In this document: positions 24,818-33,063 of the stretch, piece after piece | How the letters are laid out: each line of letters opens with the position of its first letter | Numbering within the stretch: the stretch's first letter is position 1 | Assembly (NCBI GenBank): GCA_013822275.1 | Contig: PNKC01000001.1 | Span: forward strand, 62,001-126,000 | Source of the DNA: Anaerolinea sp. | GTDB taxonomy: Bacteria; Chloroflexota; Dehalococcoidia; Tepidiformales; Tepidiformaceae | Direction: 5' to 3' | DNA length: 64,000 nucleotides | Position numbers and translations under genes: made by a program | Notes under the pieces: generated by a model | Told to the model about the DNA's origin: nothing | The model's input: the letters and a program-made list of their open reading frames with translations, nothing else | The model's database searches: none

Positions 24818-24852
24818 AAGGGGGTGCAGAACTTTGGTTACTGCACCCCCTT
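24818..24852 (+). terminator. Terminator after the ParB-like gene
   Basis: AAGGGGGTGCAG and CTGCACCCCCTT form a perfect 12-bp stem around an 11-base loop, followed by TCGG. It lies 25 bases after the stop codon. Confidence 0.75.
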
Positions 24853-25067
24853 TCGGTTGGCAGAGCGAGCCGCGAGCTGACTCTACGGCCGTGGCGCTGA
24901 GATGCGTTGGGGGATCCGGCCTCCGGTAGCCAAATCGTTGGCCTACGATCCGGCTGGTAGCGTTAGGTCTCGCAACGTTGGCGGGCTGCGCCACGACCGT
25001 CACGCATGTTCTGCGCCCGCGCCGGGGAGAGATCCTGAGGCGATTCGCGGCAGAGCGCCTTCCTCCT
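24853..25067. other. Non-coding tail of the tRNA-Asp insert region
   Basis: No gene seen. The octamer GATCCGGC occurs twice (near 24915 and 24947) flanking an imperfect hairpin with GTAG-CCAA and TTGG-CTAC arms. No copy of the tRNA-Asp 3' end was found that would mark an attachment site. Confidence 0.4.
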
Positions 25068-25073
25068 TACCCT
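25068..25073 (+). promoter_or_regulatory. -10 hexamer for a leaderless rlmD-like mRNA
   Basis: TACCCT lies six bases before the GTG at 25080, with no Shine-Dalgarno. Same arrangement as nrtR-like, fur, fdh, yqeC and tetR starts in this window. Confidence 0.45.
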
Positions 25074-25079
25074 TGAAGC

Positions 25080-26294
25080 GTGGCCCGGAACAAGCGCAGG
25101 CACCGCATCGACGACTCACCGAAGGAGCGAGTGACGCTTCGTATCGAGTCGCTTGTCTTTGGGGGCGCCGGATTGGGCCGGTTGGAGGATGGGCGCGTGG
25201 CGTTTGTCATGTTCGCCGCGCCCGGAGAACTGGTGGAGGCGGAGATCGAGCATCCGCACCCGGATTACGTCGAAGCCGTCTGCGTGAAGGTGCTGGAGCC
25301 CTCGCCAGACCGGGTGGAGCCGCGCTGCCCGTTGTTCGGCACCTGCGGCGGCTGCCAGCTGCAGCACATGAGTTACCCCGCGCAACTCGCGGCCAAGGAA
25401 GCGGTGGTGAAGGAGCAGCTGCGGCGCATCGGCCACCTGGATGACTCCGTCGTGCGGCCGATTGTCGGCGCGGCGAAACCGTGGGCGTATCGCAATCACC
25501 TGCGCTTCTCGACCGGCAAGAACTGGGGCGATGTGGGCTTCATCCACCGCCGTGGCCGCGGGCTGCTGAAGGTGGTGGATTGCCCGATTGCCGACCCGTG
25601 GGTGAACGCGCTGCTGCCAAAGCTGCAGGGCAAGGCGAAGGGGCTGCACCAGGTCCAGGTCCGCTACAACGCGGCCACCGGGTCGTCGCTCATCTACCCG
25701 AAGATGAAGGACCTGGACGTGGAATCGGGGCAGCAGTGGTACATGGAGGAGCTTGGCGGCCGGCGCTTCCAGGTGAGCGCCTCGGCGTTCTTCCAGGTGA
25801 ACACCGCCCAGGCTGAGGAGATGTTGCGGTTGGTGGGCGAATCGCTTCCGGCGAAGGGCGAGTTGCTGGTGGATGCGTTTGCCGGCGTGGGCACGTTCGC
25901 GGCGCTCTTCGCCGACCGCTTCGAACGGGTGATTGCCATCGAAGAGAGCCACAGCGCAGCGAAGGACGCGGCGGTGAACCTTGAGGGGCTGGTGAACGTG
26001 GAGATGCGCGCCGGCAAGGTCGAGGCGATTCTGCCCGAGCTGGAGGTGCGCCCGGATGCCATCCTGCTCGACCCGCCGCGGCCCGGCTGCTTTCCGGCAG
26101 TGCTCACGGCGATCAGCGAATTCCGGCCGAAGTCGGTCGTGTATGTTTCCTGCAACCCGGCGACGCTGGCGCGCGACCTGCGGGTGCTGGTGGACGCCGG
26201 GTACAGGTTGGACCACGTGACGCCCCTCGATATGTTCCCGCAGACGGGCCACATCGAATGCGTCGCGAAGCTGTCGCTGCCGGACGAGGGGTGA
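25080..26294 (+). CDS. RlmD/TrmA-family RNA (uracil-5-)-methyltransferase
   Basis: 404 residues. An N-terminal TRAM domain (residues 15-75) is followed by a 4Fe-4S site from CPLFGTCGGCQ and a further Cys, a central domain, and a Rossmann SAM-binding domain with LLVDAFAGVGTFAALF. The LLDPPRPGC and SCNPATLARD motifs are typical of m5U methyltransferases. It methylates C5 of a uridine in 23S rRNA or tRNA; the paralogue (RlmD, RlmCD, TrmA) cannot be told apart. The gene overlaps maf by one base (TGATG). A long intergenic region precedes it. Confidence 0.9.
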   Translation: MARNKRRHRIDDSPKERVTLRIESLVFGGAGLGRLEDGRVAFVMFAAPGELVEAEIEHPHPDYVEAVCVKVLEPSPDRVEPRCPLFGTCGGCQLQHMSYPAQLAAKEAVVKEQLRRIGHLDDSVVRPIVGAAKPWAYRNHLRFSTGKNWGDVGFIHRRGRGLLKVVDCPIADPWVNALLPKLQGKAKGLHQVQVRYNAATGSSLIYPKMKDLDVESGQQWYMEELGGRRFQVSASAFFQVNTAQAEEMLRLVGESLPAKGELLVDAFAGVGTFAALFADRFERVIAIEESHSAAKDAAVNLEGLVNVEMRAGKVEAILPELEVRPDAILLDPPRPGCFPAVLTAISEFRPKSVVYVSCNPATLARDLRVLVDAGYRLDHVTPLDMFPQTGHIECVAKLSLPDEG

Positions 26295-26902
26295 TGGAGA
26301 TCGTCCTGGCGTCGGCGTCACCGCGGCGGCAGGAGCTGCTGCTGGCGCTGGTGGACGAATTCGAAGCGCTGCCCTCCGACGTGCCGGAACCGCTGGGCGA
26401 AGACCCGCGCGCGGACGCGATCGCGCTCGCGGAAGCGAAGGCGCGAGCCGTCGAACGGCTGCGCCCCGGCGCGCTGGTCATCGGCTCGGACACGGTCGTG
26501 AACGATGAGGTGGTCTCGTATGGCAAGCCGGAGAGCGCGAGCGACGCCATCGCCATGCTGCGCAGCCTGCGCGGGCGGACGCACAGCGTGCTCACCGGCG
26601 TGGCCGTCGTGTTCGAAGGCCACGCAGACACGGATGTAAGCGAAGCCCGGATCACGCTCACGAACCTGACCGACGAGCAGGTTGCAGCCTACGTGGCCTC
26701 GGGCCGGCCGCTCGACAAGGCAGGCGCGTACGCCATCCAGGACGAAGACGTGCCGACCGTTTCGAAGCGAGATGGTTGCTACTGCTGCACGATGGGGCTG
26801 CCGCTATGGCGGCTGAAGCGGATGCTGGAAGCGCACGGCGTGGCGTGCCACAACCCGGCGGACACGTTGCCGCAGTGCCGGGACTGCCCGGAGCGGGATT
26901 AG
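26294..26902 (+). CDS. maf: Maf family nucleoside triphosphate pyrophosphatase
   Basis: 202 residues. The signature LASASPRRQELL at residues 5-16, the IGSDTVV motif, KPES segment and AGAYAIQD motif are all present. Maf enzymes hydrolyse non-canonical or dTTP/UTP nucleotides to monophosphates and can restrain cell division. The C-terminus adds an unusual Cys-rich tail, with CYCC about 40 residues from the end, then VACH and a final CRDC. The ATG coincides with the end of the preceding stop, so both genes are co-translated. Confidence 0.9.
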   Translation: MEIVLASASPRRQELLLALVDEFEALPSDVPEPLGEDPRADAIALAEAKARAVERLRPGALVIGSDTVVNDEVVSYGKPESASDAIAMLRSLRGRTHSVLTGVAVVFEGHADTDVSEARITLTNLTDEQVAAYVASGRPLDKAGAYAIQDEDVPTVSKRDGCYCCTMGLPLWRLKRMLEAHGVACHNPADTLPQCRDCPERD

Positions 26903-27019
26903 CACGGCACCGTGGCTGGCGTGGACTTTGTGGTGCGGAGTCCGTTAGACCGGTCGCTTGATCGCTCCCGGCTCTGATTGGGCGTTAGAATCCGCCCACT
27001 ACGAAACTGAGGCGAACAC

Positions 27020-27781
27020 GTGGCATACATCGAACGCGGCGGGGTCAAGGTCTACTACGAATCCCACGGCCAGGGGCAGCCAATCCTCCTGAGTCACGGC
27101 TACAGTGCGACGTCGCAGATGTGGGCTGGACAGGTGGACGCCTTCCCCGGCTACCGGGTCATCACCTGGGACATGCGCGGCCACGGTCAAACGGACAGCC
27201 CGGACGACCAATCGCTCTACTCCGAAGAGCACACCGTCGATGACATGGCCGCCATCCTGAAGGAGTGCGGCGTGGAAAAGGCGGTCATTGGCGGGCTCTC
27301 GCTTGGCGGGTACGTGTCTCTTGCCTTCAACGTGAAGTACCCACAGATGGTGCGGGCGCTGATGCTCTTCGATACGGGCCCCGGCTACAAGAACCCCGTC
27401 GCCCGCGAAGGCTGGAATCAGACGTCTCTTCGCCGCGCGGAGGTGTTCGAGGAGAAGGGGCTCGAGGCGCTTGGCGCCAGCGCGGAAGTGCGGGCGAGCA
27501 CTCACCGCTCGGCCGCCGGCCTGGCCAAGGCCGCGCGGGGCATGCTCGCGCAGTTCGACTCGCGGATCATCGAGTCGCTGCCCAATATCACGGTGCCGAC
27601 GCTCGTGCTCGTGGGAGAGAACGACGAGCCGTTCCTCGGCGCGACCGAGTACATGGTCTCGAAGATCCCGGGCGCCGCGAAAGCGATGATCGCGAACGCG
27701 GGCCACGCCGCGAACATCGATCAGCCGGTGGCGTTCAACGTGGCTGTGACGGCTTTCCTGGGGACGCTGCCGCCCGCGTGA
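27020..27781 (+). CDS. Alpha/beta hydrolase
   Basis: 253 residues. The alpha/beta fold order is clear: oxyanion segment LLSHGYSATSQMW, VITWDMRGHGQTD, nucleophile elbow GLSLGG with the catalytic Ser, an Asp in LVLVGENDEPF and a catalytic His in NAGHAANID. It resembles 3-oxoadipate enol-lactonase and haloperoxidase-like hydrolases; the substrate is unknown. The GTG start follows a TGAGG at about ten bases; TAGAAT at 26986-26991 is a plausible -10 box. It ends four bases from the convergent ribbon-helix-helix gene. Confidence 0.88.
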   Translation: MAYIERGGVKVYYESHGQGQPILLSHGYSATSQMWAGQVDAFPGYRVITWDMRGHGQTDSPDDQSLYSEEHTVDDMAAILKECGVEKAVIGGLSLGGYVSLAFNVKYPQMVRALMLFDTGPGYKNPVAREGWNQTSLRRAEVFEEKGLEALGASAEVRASTHRSAAGLAKAARGMLAQFDSRIIESLPNITVPTLVLVGENDEPFLGATEYMVSKIPGAAKAMIANAGHAANIDQPVAFNVAVTAFLGTLPPA

Positions 27782-27785
27782 GTGG

Positions 27786-28037
27786 TCAGGCGATGCCGGA
27801 GCGGCGGTGGGTCTCGTCGCGGCTTGGCCAGGACTCTCCGGGATCGCGTTTCAGGAAGGGCGGGGTGGCCAGGAACTCGTTCATCGCACGCAAATACCTG
27901 TACTCGCGTTCCATCTCGCGTCGCAGCATTTCACCCACGAGGCTGGACACACTGGTGTCCCGCTCGGTGGCACGGGCCCGGAGCCAGGTTGCGGTCTCTT
28001 CGTCGAGGGAGATTGTCAGACGGCGCATCGTGACCAT
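27786..28037 (-). CDS. Ribbon-helix-helix DNA-binding protein (orphan antitoxin type)
   Basis: 83 residues. RRLTISLDEETATWLRARA and the following TSVSSLVGEMLRREM give a beta strand and two helices, the RHH (CopG/VapB-like) pattern. The C-terminus is basic and may be disordered. Such proteins are usually antitoxins, but no toxin gene is adjacent: downstream lies a convergent hydrolase and upstream the acyl-CoA synthetase. It may be an orphan or a stand-alone regulator. Start at 28037 or the ATG at 28028; neither has a clear ribosome site. Confidence 0.7.
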   Translation of the reverse strand: MVTMRRLTISLDEETATWLRARATERDTSVSSLVGEMLRREMEREYRYLRAMNEFLATPPFLKRDPGESWPSRDETHRRSGIA

Positions 28038-28083
28038 AGTAGCGGCTCACAAAGCTCTTCGGGCGGACGCCGCAACCCCCTCC

Positions 28084-29496
28084 CTACCCCACAGCCCGCA
28101 CCCGCGCGACCGCGGCCGCCGCGCGTTCGAAGCTCTGGTAGAGCGGGATGCGGCGTGCGTGGAACTTGGGCGCGATCTGGGCGACGTATTCGGCTTCGTG
28201 GGCGGGGTGGAGGACGACGACGAAGGACTTGTTTGACCGTGCCATGTGGGTCGCGATCTCGTCAATCGTCTTGTCCAGCGACTCCGGGTTCTTCTTCCAC
28301 TGGCGGGCGGCGAACATTGCCGAGAGTTCCATCGCCATCGCGTCCACATTCGGGTCCGCGTCCAGGAGGCGGAGGATGCGGTCGAGCGTGTCCATGCTGC
28401 CCTGGATGGTGCCTGCCATGTCGAGCGGGTTCTGGTAGCTGCCGCCAACGATGTTGAAGAAGGTGCCGAGTTCGGCGTAGGTCTCGTCGCTGAAGCGGGG
28501 CACCGAGAGGCCGGCTTTCGCGAAGGCGTCGGTGATCGAGACGGATTGGCCGCCGGTCTGGGCGAGGAGGGCCATGCGGGGGCCCTTCGGGCGCTTGCCG
28601 AAGGTGAGCAGCTTCATGACGTCGAGCGTCTCATCCAGGTTGTTGGTGGCGATTGCGCCGCACTGGCGGACCATGCCGTCCCAGATCGACTGCGGGGCCG
28701 CGAGCGAGCCGGTGTGAGACATCGTGGCGCGGGCCCCTGCGGCAGTCTGACCGCCCTTCCAGACGACTACGGGCTTGCGGGCGGTGGCCATCTTCAGCGT
28801 CTCGAAGAACTTGCGGCCGTCCTTCACGCCCTCGACGTACATGCCGATGACCTCGGTCTCGTCGTCCAGGGCGAGGTACTCGAGGTAGTCGCTGACATCG
28901 AGGACGACGGCGTTGCCGAAGCTGGCGCAGCGGCTGACGTAGAGGCCGTTGGCCGCGGAGACGAGGCTGAACATGATGCCGTGGGTGCCGGACTGGCTGA
29001 GGAAGCCAATGGTGCCGTCCGTCCTCACGGGAGCATCGGCGTTGAAGCGGACGCCAGCCTTGGGAAGGTAGAGGCCCATGCAGTTGGGGCCGACGAGGTT
29101 GAAGTTCGCTTCCTTCGCGGCGGCAACGAGGGTGTCCTGGAGCTTGATGCCGAGCTCTTCGCCAGTCTCCGCGAAGCCGCTGGTGAAGAAGCCGGCGCCA
29201 TGCGCCTTGTTGGCGATGAGGTCCTTGAGGACGTAGTGCGAGACCTGGCGTGGCACAGCGACGACCGCGTAGTCGATCTCTTCCGTGATGTCGGCCATGG
29301 AGGTGACGTTCTTCACGCCGAGGGCTTCGATGCCCTCGATCTCCTTGGGGTCCAGCTGGACGGAGTAGAGCGTGCCGCCGCGTTCCTTGAACGGCATGTT
29401 GTTCTGGAGCCACATGTAGTTCGGGCCTTTGTCGCCGACGACCGCGACGACTTTCGGGTTGAACATTCGATCAAGGCGGTGCCCGGGTACGGCCAC
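28084..29496 (-). CDS. ADP-forming acyl-CoA synthetase, alpha subunit (CoA-binding)
   Basis: 470 residues. A CoA-binding Rossmann domain (VVAVVGDKG, then ADITEEIDYAVVAVPRQ) is followed by a succinyl-CoA ligase-like domain with LVGPNCMGLY and GTIGFLSQSGTHG. The phosphorylated His sits in SHTGSLAAP, the site of NDP-forming acyl-CoA synthetases. With the ATP-grasp subunit upstream it converts acyl-CoA, phosphate and ADP to acid, CoA and ATP, or the reverse. The GTG start follows the beta stop after two bases, so they are coupled. Specificity (acetate, other acids, or pimeloyl-like) is not readable. Confidence 0.9.
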   Translation of the reverse strand: MAVPGHRLDRMFNPKVVAVVGDKGPNYMWLQNNMPFKERGGTLYSVQLDPKEIEGIEALGVKNVTSMADITEEIDYAVVAVPRQVSHYVLKDLIANKAHGAGFFTSGFAETGEELGIKLQDTLVAAAKEANFNLVGPNCMGLYLPKAGVRFNADAPVRTDGTIGFLSQSGTHGIMFSLVSAANGLYVSRCASFGNAVVLDVSDYLEYLALDDETEVIGMYVEGVKDGRKFFETLKMATARKPVVVWKGGQTAAGARATMSHTGSLAAPQSIWDGMVRQCGAIATNNLDETLDVMKLLTFGKRPKGPRMALLAQTGGQSVSITDAFAKAGLSVPRFSDETYAELGTFFNIVGGSYQNPLDMAGTIQGSMDTLDRILRLLDADPNVDAMAMELSAMFAARQWKKNPESLDKTIDEIATHMARSNKSFVVVLHPAHEAEYVAQIAPKFHARRIPLYQSFERAAAAVARVRAVG

Positions 29497-29498
29497 GG

Positions 29499-30197
29499 TC
29501 AGGCCTCGCTCACGACGATGCGGGCATCGACGGCGAGGGCGCCGTCCGGGTAGGCGAAGACCGGGTTGAGGTCCAGTTCGCGCACTTCTGGGTGCTTCTG
29601 GACGAACTCAGAGACCTTGAGGATAGTGTTCCGGAGGGCGGCGAGGTCGGACGGAGGCTGGCCGCGGACGCCATCGAGGATTGGCTTGCCTTTGATCTCA
29701 CTGATCATCTGGTCGGCGTCCTTCGCCTCCAGCGGGACGAGGCGGAAGGAAACGTCCTTGAGCACTTCAACCATGATGCCGCCGAGGCCGAACATCAAGA
29801 CCGGGCCGAACTGCGGATCGGTGGTCATGCCGACGATGACTTCCGTGCCCTGCTTCGCCATCTGCTGGACGGAAACGCCGGCGATGCGAGCGTTCGGTTC
29901 AGCGGCTTTGGCGCTTGTCATAATGGCGTCGAACGCTTCGCCGACGGCCGCCCGGTCCTGGAGGTTGAGCTTGACGCCGCCAACATCGCTCTTGTGGGCG
30001 ATGTCCTGCGAGACGACCTTGAGGACGACGGGGTAGCCCATGGCGTCCGCCTGGGACTGGGCCTGGTCGCGGGAGGTGGCGAGCGTGGCGGCGGTGGCGG
30101 GCACTCCGGCCTCGCGCAGGAGTTCCTTCGCTTCGACTTCGTTGAGCAGGGTGCGGCCTTCGGCGCGTGCCTGCGCCAGGACAGATTGAAACGTCAC
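29499..30197 (-). CDS. ADP-forming acyl-CoA synthetase, beta subunit (ATP-grasp)
   Basis: 232 residues, the usual size of the ATP-grasp subunit. Marks are LLREAGVPAT, YPVVLKVVSQDIAHKSDVGG (nucleotide and His-loop), GMTTDPQFGPVLMFGLGG and LDLNPVF near the end. It phosphorylates the His of the alpha subunit from ATP or accepts phosphate onto ADP. The GTG at 30197 is chosen for length and the TGAGG seven bases before it; the frame runs further upstream without family similarity. It heads the two-gene unit, divergent from the GMC gene. Confidence 0.9.
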   Translation of the reverse strand: MTFQSVLAQARAEGRTLLNEVEAKELLREAGVPATAATLATSRDQAQSQADAMGYPVVLKVVSQDIAHKSDVGGVKLNLQDRAAVGEAFDAIMTSAKAAEPNARIAGVSVQQMAKQGTEVIVGMTTDPQFGPVLMFGLGGIMVEVLKDVSFRLVPLEAKDADQMISEIKGKPILDGVRGQPPSDLAALRNTILKVSEFVQKHPEVRELDLNPVFAYPDGALAVDARIVVSEA

Positions 30198-30372
30198 GGT
30201 TGCCTCATTGATCAAGATTGCCGAGCGCGCGAAGGCCCCGGCGGGGATGCGTGTTATGCGTCCGCATTCTACGTGCGCCGGGCGCGTGGCGGTAGCGTGG
30301 GGTCCGGTTGGTGGCGCGACGGCCGCGATCCGGTCAACATGAGCGCCACTCCATGGCAGGTGGCGTCCAGAC

Positions 30373-31926
30373 GTGACAGGTTTCGGCGGCGAAGTGTTCG
30401 ACCTTGTTGTCATTGGCGCGGGCAGCGCTGGCGCGGTAATCGCCGCAAGGGCGAGCGAGGACCATCGCCGCTCGGTGCTGTTGCTGGACGCCGGGCCGGA
30501 CTACCCGCTGCTCACTGAGACTCCGTTTGACCTGGTCAACAGCCACAACAATTCATACACGGCACATGACTGGGGGTTCAGTTACCAGCCAACCGCGGTG
30601 GGCCGGGGCGTTCCGTTTCCCCGTGGCCGGGTTACCGGCGGTTCCAGCGCCGTTAACACGACCATCGCCCTTCGCGGCATGCCCGAGGACTACGATGGCT
30701 GGGCGGCGGTGGGCAACCCCGAGTGGGCGTGGGAGAAGGTGCTGCCCGCGTTCAAGCGGCTTGAACGTGACCTCGACTTCGGTGACAGGCCGTACCACGG
30801 GGACGCGGGCCCGATCAGCATCCGCCGCTACGAGTGGGACGAACTGACGAAGGTGCACCAGGCGTGGCTGGAGGCGAGCGACGAACTGGGCTACCCGCGC
30901 TGCGAGGACGCCAACGACCCGGAGAGCTGGGGCAGCGGTCCCCACCCAATGAACAAGCTCGGCCGCGTGCGCATTTCGACCGCGGTCGGCTACCTGGCTC
31001 CCGCGCGGGTGCGGCCCAACCTGCGCATCCAGGCGAACACGCTCACGCGGCGGCTGATCGTCGAAGGCGGCCGAGTGACCGGCGTGGAGGTTGAGTGTGA
31101 TGGCGTGACCGAGGTCATCCGCGCCAGGACTGTCGTGCTCTCGGCCGGGGCGATCCAGTCGCCCGCCATCCTCTTGCGGTCGGGAATTGGTCCGAAGGAG
31201 GAAGTGGAACCGCATGGGATCGAGCTGGTGCGCGAAGTGCCCGGAGTGGGGCGCAACTTCAGCGACCACCCCGCGCTGGCTGTCCTCTGCACCGTGAAGG
31301 ACCCGTCCATCCTGGATGCGGATCAGCCGATCGTGCAAACGATCCTGCGTTACACGGCGCCGGACAGTGAGTACCGGAACGACCTCCAGATCGAGGCGTT
31401 TTCGTTCTCGCCGCGGGGCGAAGGCGCGCCTAATGCGTTCGCGATTGCGGCGGTGCTGGAACAGGCGCACAGCAAGGGCACACTGACACTGTCGTCCGCC
31501 GACCCGCACGCTGCCCCGCTCATCCAGCAGAATATGCTGAGCGACGAGCGCGATGTGCGGCGCCTTGTCGCCTGCTTCCGCGACGCCATTGCGTTCACGA
31601 AGACGAGCGCGCTGGCGCCTGTTATCCGGGAGGTGGTCTTCCCGGACCCACGGCGGTCGTTGAGTGATGCCTCCCTGTCCGAACTGTTGCCGCGCCTCGC
31701 CGCGAGCGGGTTCCACCCCTGCGCCACGGTGAAGATGGGGCCCGAGAGCGACCCGCTGGCGGTGGTCGATCAGTACGGCCGTGTCCGCGGCGTCGATGGG
31801 CTCATCGTTGCGGACGCGTCGATCATGCCAAGCGTGCCGCGGGCGAACACGAACCTCACGTCGATCATGATTGGCGAGATGGTGGGTGAGTGGCTGCGGA
31901 CGGAGCCGGGGCGCTACGGGCTGTAG
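30373..31926 (+). CDS. GMC family FAD-dependent oxidoreductase
   Basis: 517 residues. The N-terminal dinucleotide fold is VIGAGSAGAVIAARASE; the GMC signatures GRVTGGSSAVN and VLSAGAIQSPAILLRSGIG follow, with a C-terminal FHPCATVKMG and DASIMPSVPRANTN that carry the active-site His and Asn. It oxidises an alcohol to an aldehyde or ketone, like choline dehydrogenase. The GTG start at 30373 has no strong ribosome site. The 175-bp divergent gap upstream contains TAGAAT on the minus strand (30266-30271) as a possible -10 box for the acyl-CoA synthetase. Confidence 0.92.
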   Translation: MTGFGGEVFDLVVIGAGSAGAVIAARASEDHRRSVLLLDAGPDYPLLTETPFDLVNSHNNSYTAHDWGFSYQPTAVGRGVPFPRGRVTGGSSAVNTTIALRGMPEDYDGWAAVGNPEWAWEKVLPAFKRLERDLDFGDRPYHGDAGPISIRRYEWDELTKVHQAWLEASDELGYPRCEDANDPESWGSGPHPMNKLGRVRISTAVGYLAPARVRPNLRIQANTLTRRLIVEGGRVTGVEVECDGVTEVIRARTVVLSAGAIQSPAILLRSGIGPKEEVEPHGIELVREVPGVGRNFSDHPALAVLCTVKDPSILDADQPIVQTILRYTAPDSEYRNDLQIEAFSFSPRGEGAPNAFAIAAVLEQAHSKGTLTLSSADPHAAPLIQQNMLSDERDVRRLVACFRDAIAFTKTSALAPVIREVVFPDPRRSLSDASLSELLPRLAASGFHPCATVKMGPESDPLAVVDQYGRVRGVDGLIVADASIMPSVPRANTNLTSIMIGEMVGEWLRTEPGRYGL

Positions 31927-31956
31927 GGTACCGCCGAAGGTATTGCCTGAGGTAGT

Positions 31957-32253
31957 ATGATTGGTGGTATGAAAGTCAAGACATCGGTCACACTGTCGCC
32001 TGAAGTGCTCGCGGGGATCGATGAGCTCGCGGGTGAGATGAGCCGCTCGGAGTACATCGAGCAGGTGGTTTCCTCGCATCTCCGAGATCTGGAAATCCGC
32101 GAACGCAACATGAGAGACGCGGAGGCGATTGCGCGCTACGACGGGGAACTCGAAGAAGAAACGGAGGATGTGTTGGCCACCGGCATCGACCCGTTCGAGG
32201 TTGGTGATGAGGCAGGACTGATTCTCGGCAGCGACGCTGATGCGGCGGGGTGA
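31957..32253 (+). CDS. MazE-like ribbon-helix-helix antitoxin
   Basis: 98 residues. KVKTSVTLSPEVLAGIDELAG and SRSEYIEQVVSSHL form a ribbon-helix-helix domain; the acidic C-terminal half (ELEEETEDV) would wrap the toxin. It overlaps the toxin gene by 14 bases, typical of type II modules. The ATG at 31957 follows TGAGGTAG; the ATG at 31969 is an alternative. It should repress its own promoter. Confidence 0.85.
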   Translation: MIGGMKVKTSVTLSPEVLAGIDELAGEMSRSEYIEQVVSSHLRDLEIRERNMRDAEAIARYDGELEEETEDVLATGIDPFEVGDEAGLILGSDADAAG

Positions 32254-32578
32254 GCTGTACCGGGTGCACTGGCCGGACGGCGACGCCAAACGTGATCGGG
32301 TGTATCTGGTGGTGAGCCGCGAGGAGTTCCTCCAGCGCGTTTTCTCGAGCGTGGTTTGTGTGCCCGTCTACTCGCGGGCGATCGGTCTTTCGACCGAAGT
32401 GCCGGTTGGTCCAATGGAAGGTCTCAAGCACGAAAGTGTCTTGCGGTGTGATGTCCTCACGAGTGTGGGCCGCCACGTGCTCACGCAGTACGTGGGGTTC
32501 ATCTCCTCTGAAAAGATGCGGGCGGTGAATCGTGCCATGGCCTCGGCCCTGGACATCGATGGCCGGGACTTGCGGTAG
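32240..32578 (+). CDS. MazF/PemK-type toxin (endoribonuclease)
   Basis: 112 residues. It starts RRGELYRVHWP, then RVYLVVSREEF, VVCVPVYSR and a basic/hydrophobic core with HESVLRCDVLTSVGR, all matching MazF/PemK toxins, which cut mRNA at short motifs. The conserved Arg and Ser/Thr of the active groove are present (RCDVLTS). It is probably functional and neutralised by the preceding antitoxin. It is followed by a 98-bp gap. Confidence 0.87.
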   Translation: MRRGELYRVHWPDGDAKRDRVYLVVSREEFLQRVFSSVVCVPVYSRAIGLSTEVPVGPMEGLKHESVLRCDVLTSVGRHVLTQYVGFISSEKMRAVNRAMASALDIDGRDLR

Positions 32579-32676
32579 AGAGACATCGACGGCCGGCGGC
32601 CAGGCGTGAGAGCGCGCGTAATCGCGTCGGTGGGCAGCCACGTTTGGAATACGAGCGGTGATTCGAATCGCCGTGC

Positions 32677-33063
32677 TCAGTCCTGCCGCGCATCCCGCGC
32701 TGCTTCGCCGCGGGCGAGGGTTGAGAGCCGGTGAGGCAGGTTCGCCGCGCCGGGCGCGAGCGGGCCGAACTTCCAGGCGACCGCCTCTTCAAAAATCTCA
32801 GCGGTCGCGACGGGCACGGAACCCTCCTGGGCCATGATCCAGGAGCCTGCGAGCAGACGGAGGTGGTAGTGCGCGGCCCCGGGGTAGAGGCGCCCATCGA
32901 TGGCTTGGGCGAGGCCAGTCTCTTCCGCTGTTACCTTCTTCGCCAGGGCCTCGGCGGGCCGCGAAATCAAGGGGTCCAGGTCCACGACGCGGCCAAAGGA
33001 TGTGACCAGCTTCCCGTAGACCTCCTCGGTGATGCGCGGCTTCCGGCGAAACCAGCCCGGCAT
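32677..33063 (-). CDS. Hypothetical protein coupled to yqeC
   Basis: 128 residues, mostly helical: EEVYGKLVTSFGRVVDLDPL, then AEALAKKVTAEETGLAQAI and YHLRLLAGSWIMAQEG. It has no Cys and no signal. It may be a small metal-cofactor accessory protein, which is only a guess from context. Its ATG overlaps the yqeC stop by one base (TGATG), so it is co-translated with that gene. I do not recognise the family. Confidence 0.65.
   Translation of the reverse strand: MPGWFRRKPRITEEVYGKLVTSFGRVVDLDPLISRPAEALAKKVTAEETGLAQAIDGRLYPGAAHYHLRLLAGSWIMAQEGSVPVATAEIFEEAVAWKFGPLAPGAANLPHRLSTLARGEAARDARQD

Noticed and set aside
24728-25003. 91-codon minus-strand frame after the ParB-like gene
   Set aside because: It runs through the 12-bp terminator hairpin, has no ribosome site and no protein-like pattern.
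23429-25079. Integrated element bounded by tRNA-Asp repeats
   Set aside because: I looked for a second copy of the tRNA-Asp 3' end downstream and found none, nor an integrase, so a bounded element is not claimed.
27786-28037. Second toxin-antitoxin module
   Set aside because: The antitoxin-type gene is real but no toxin frame is adjacent on either side, so a module is not annotated.
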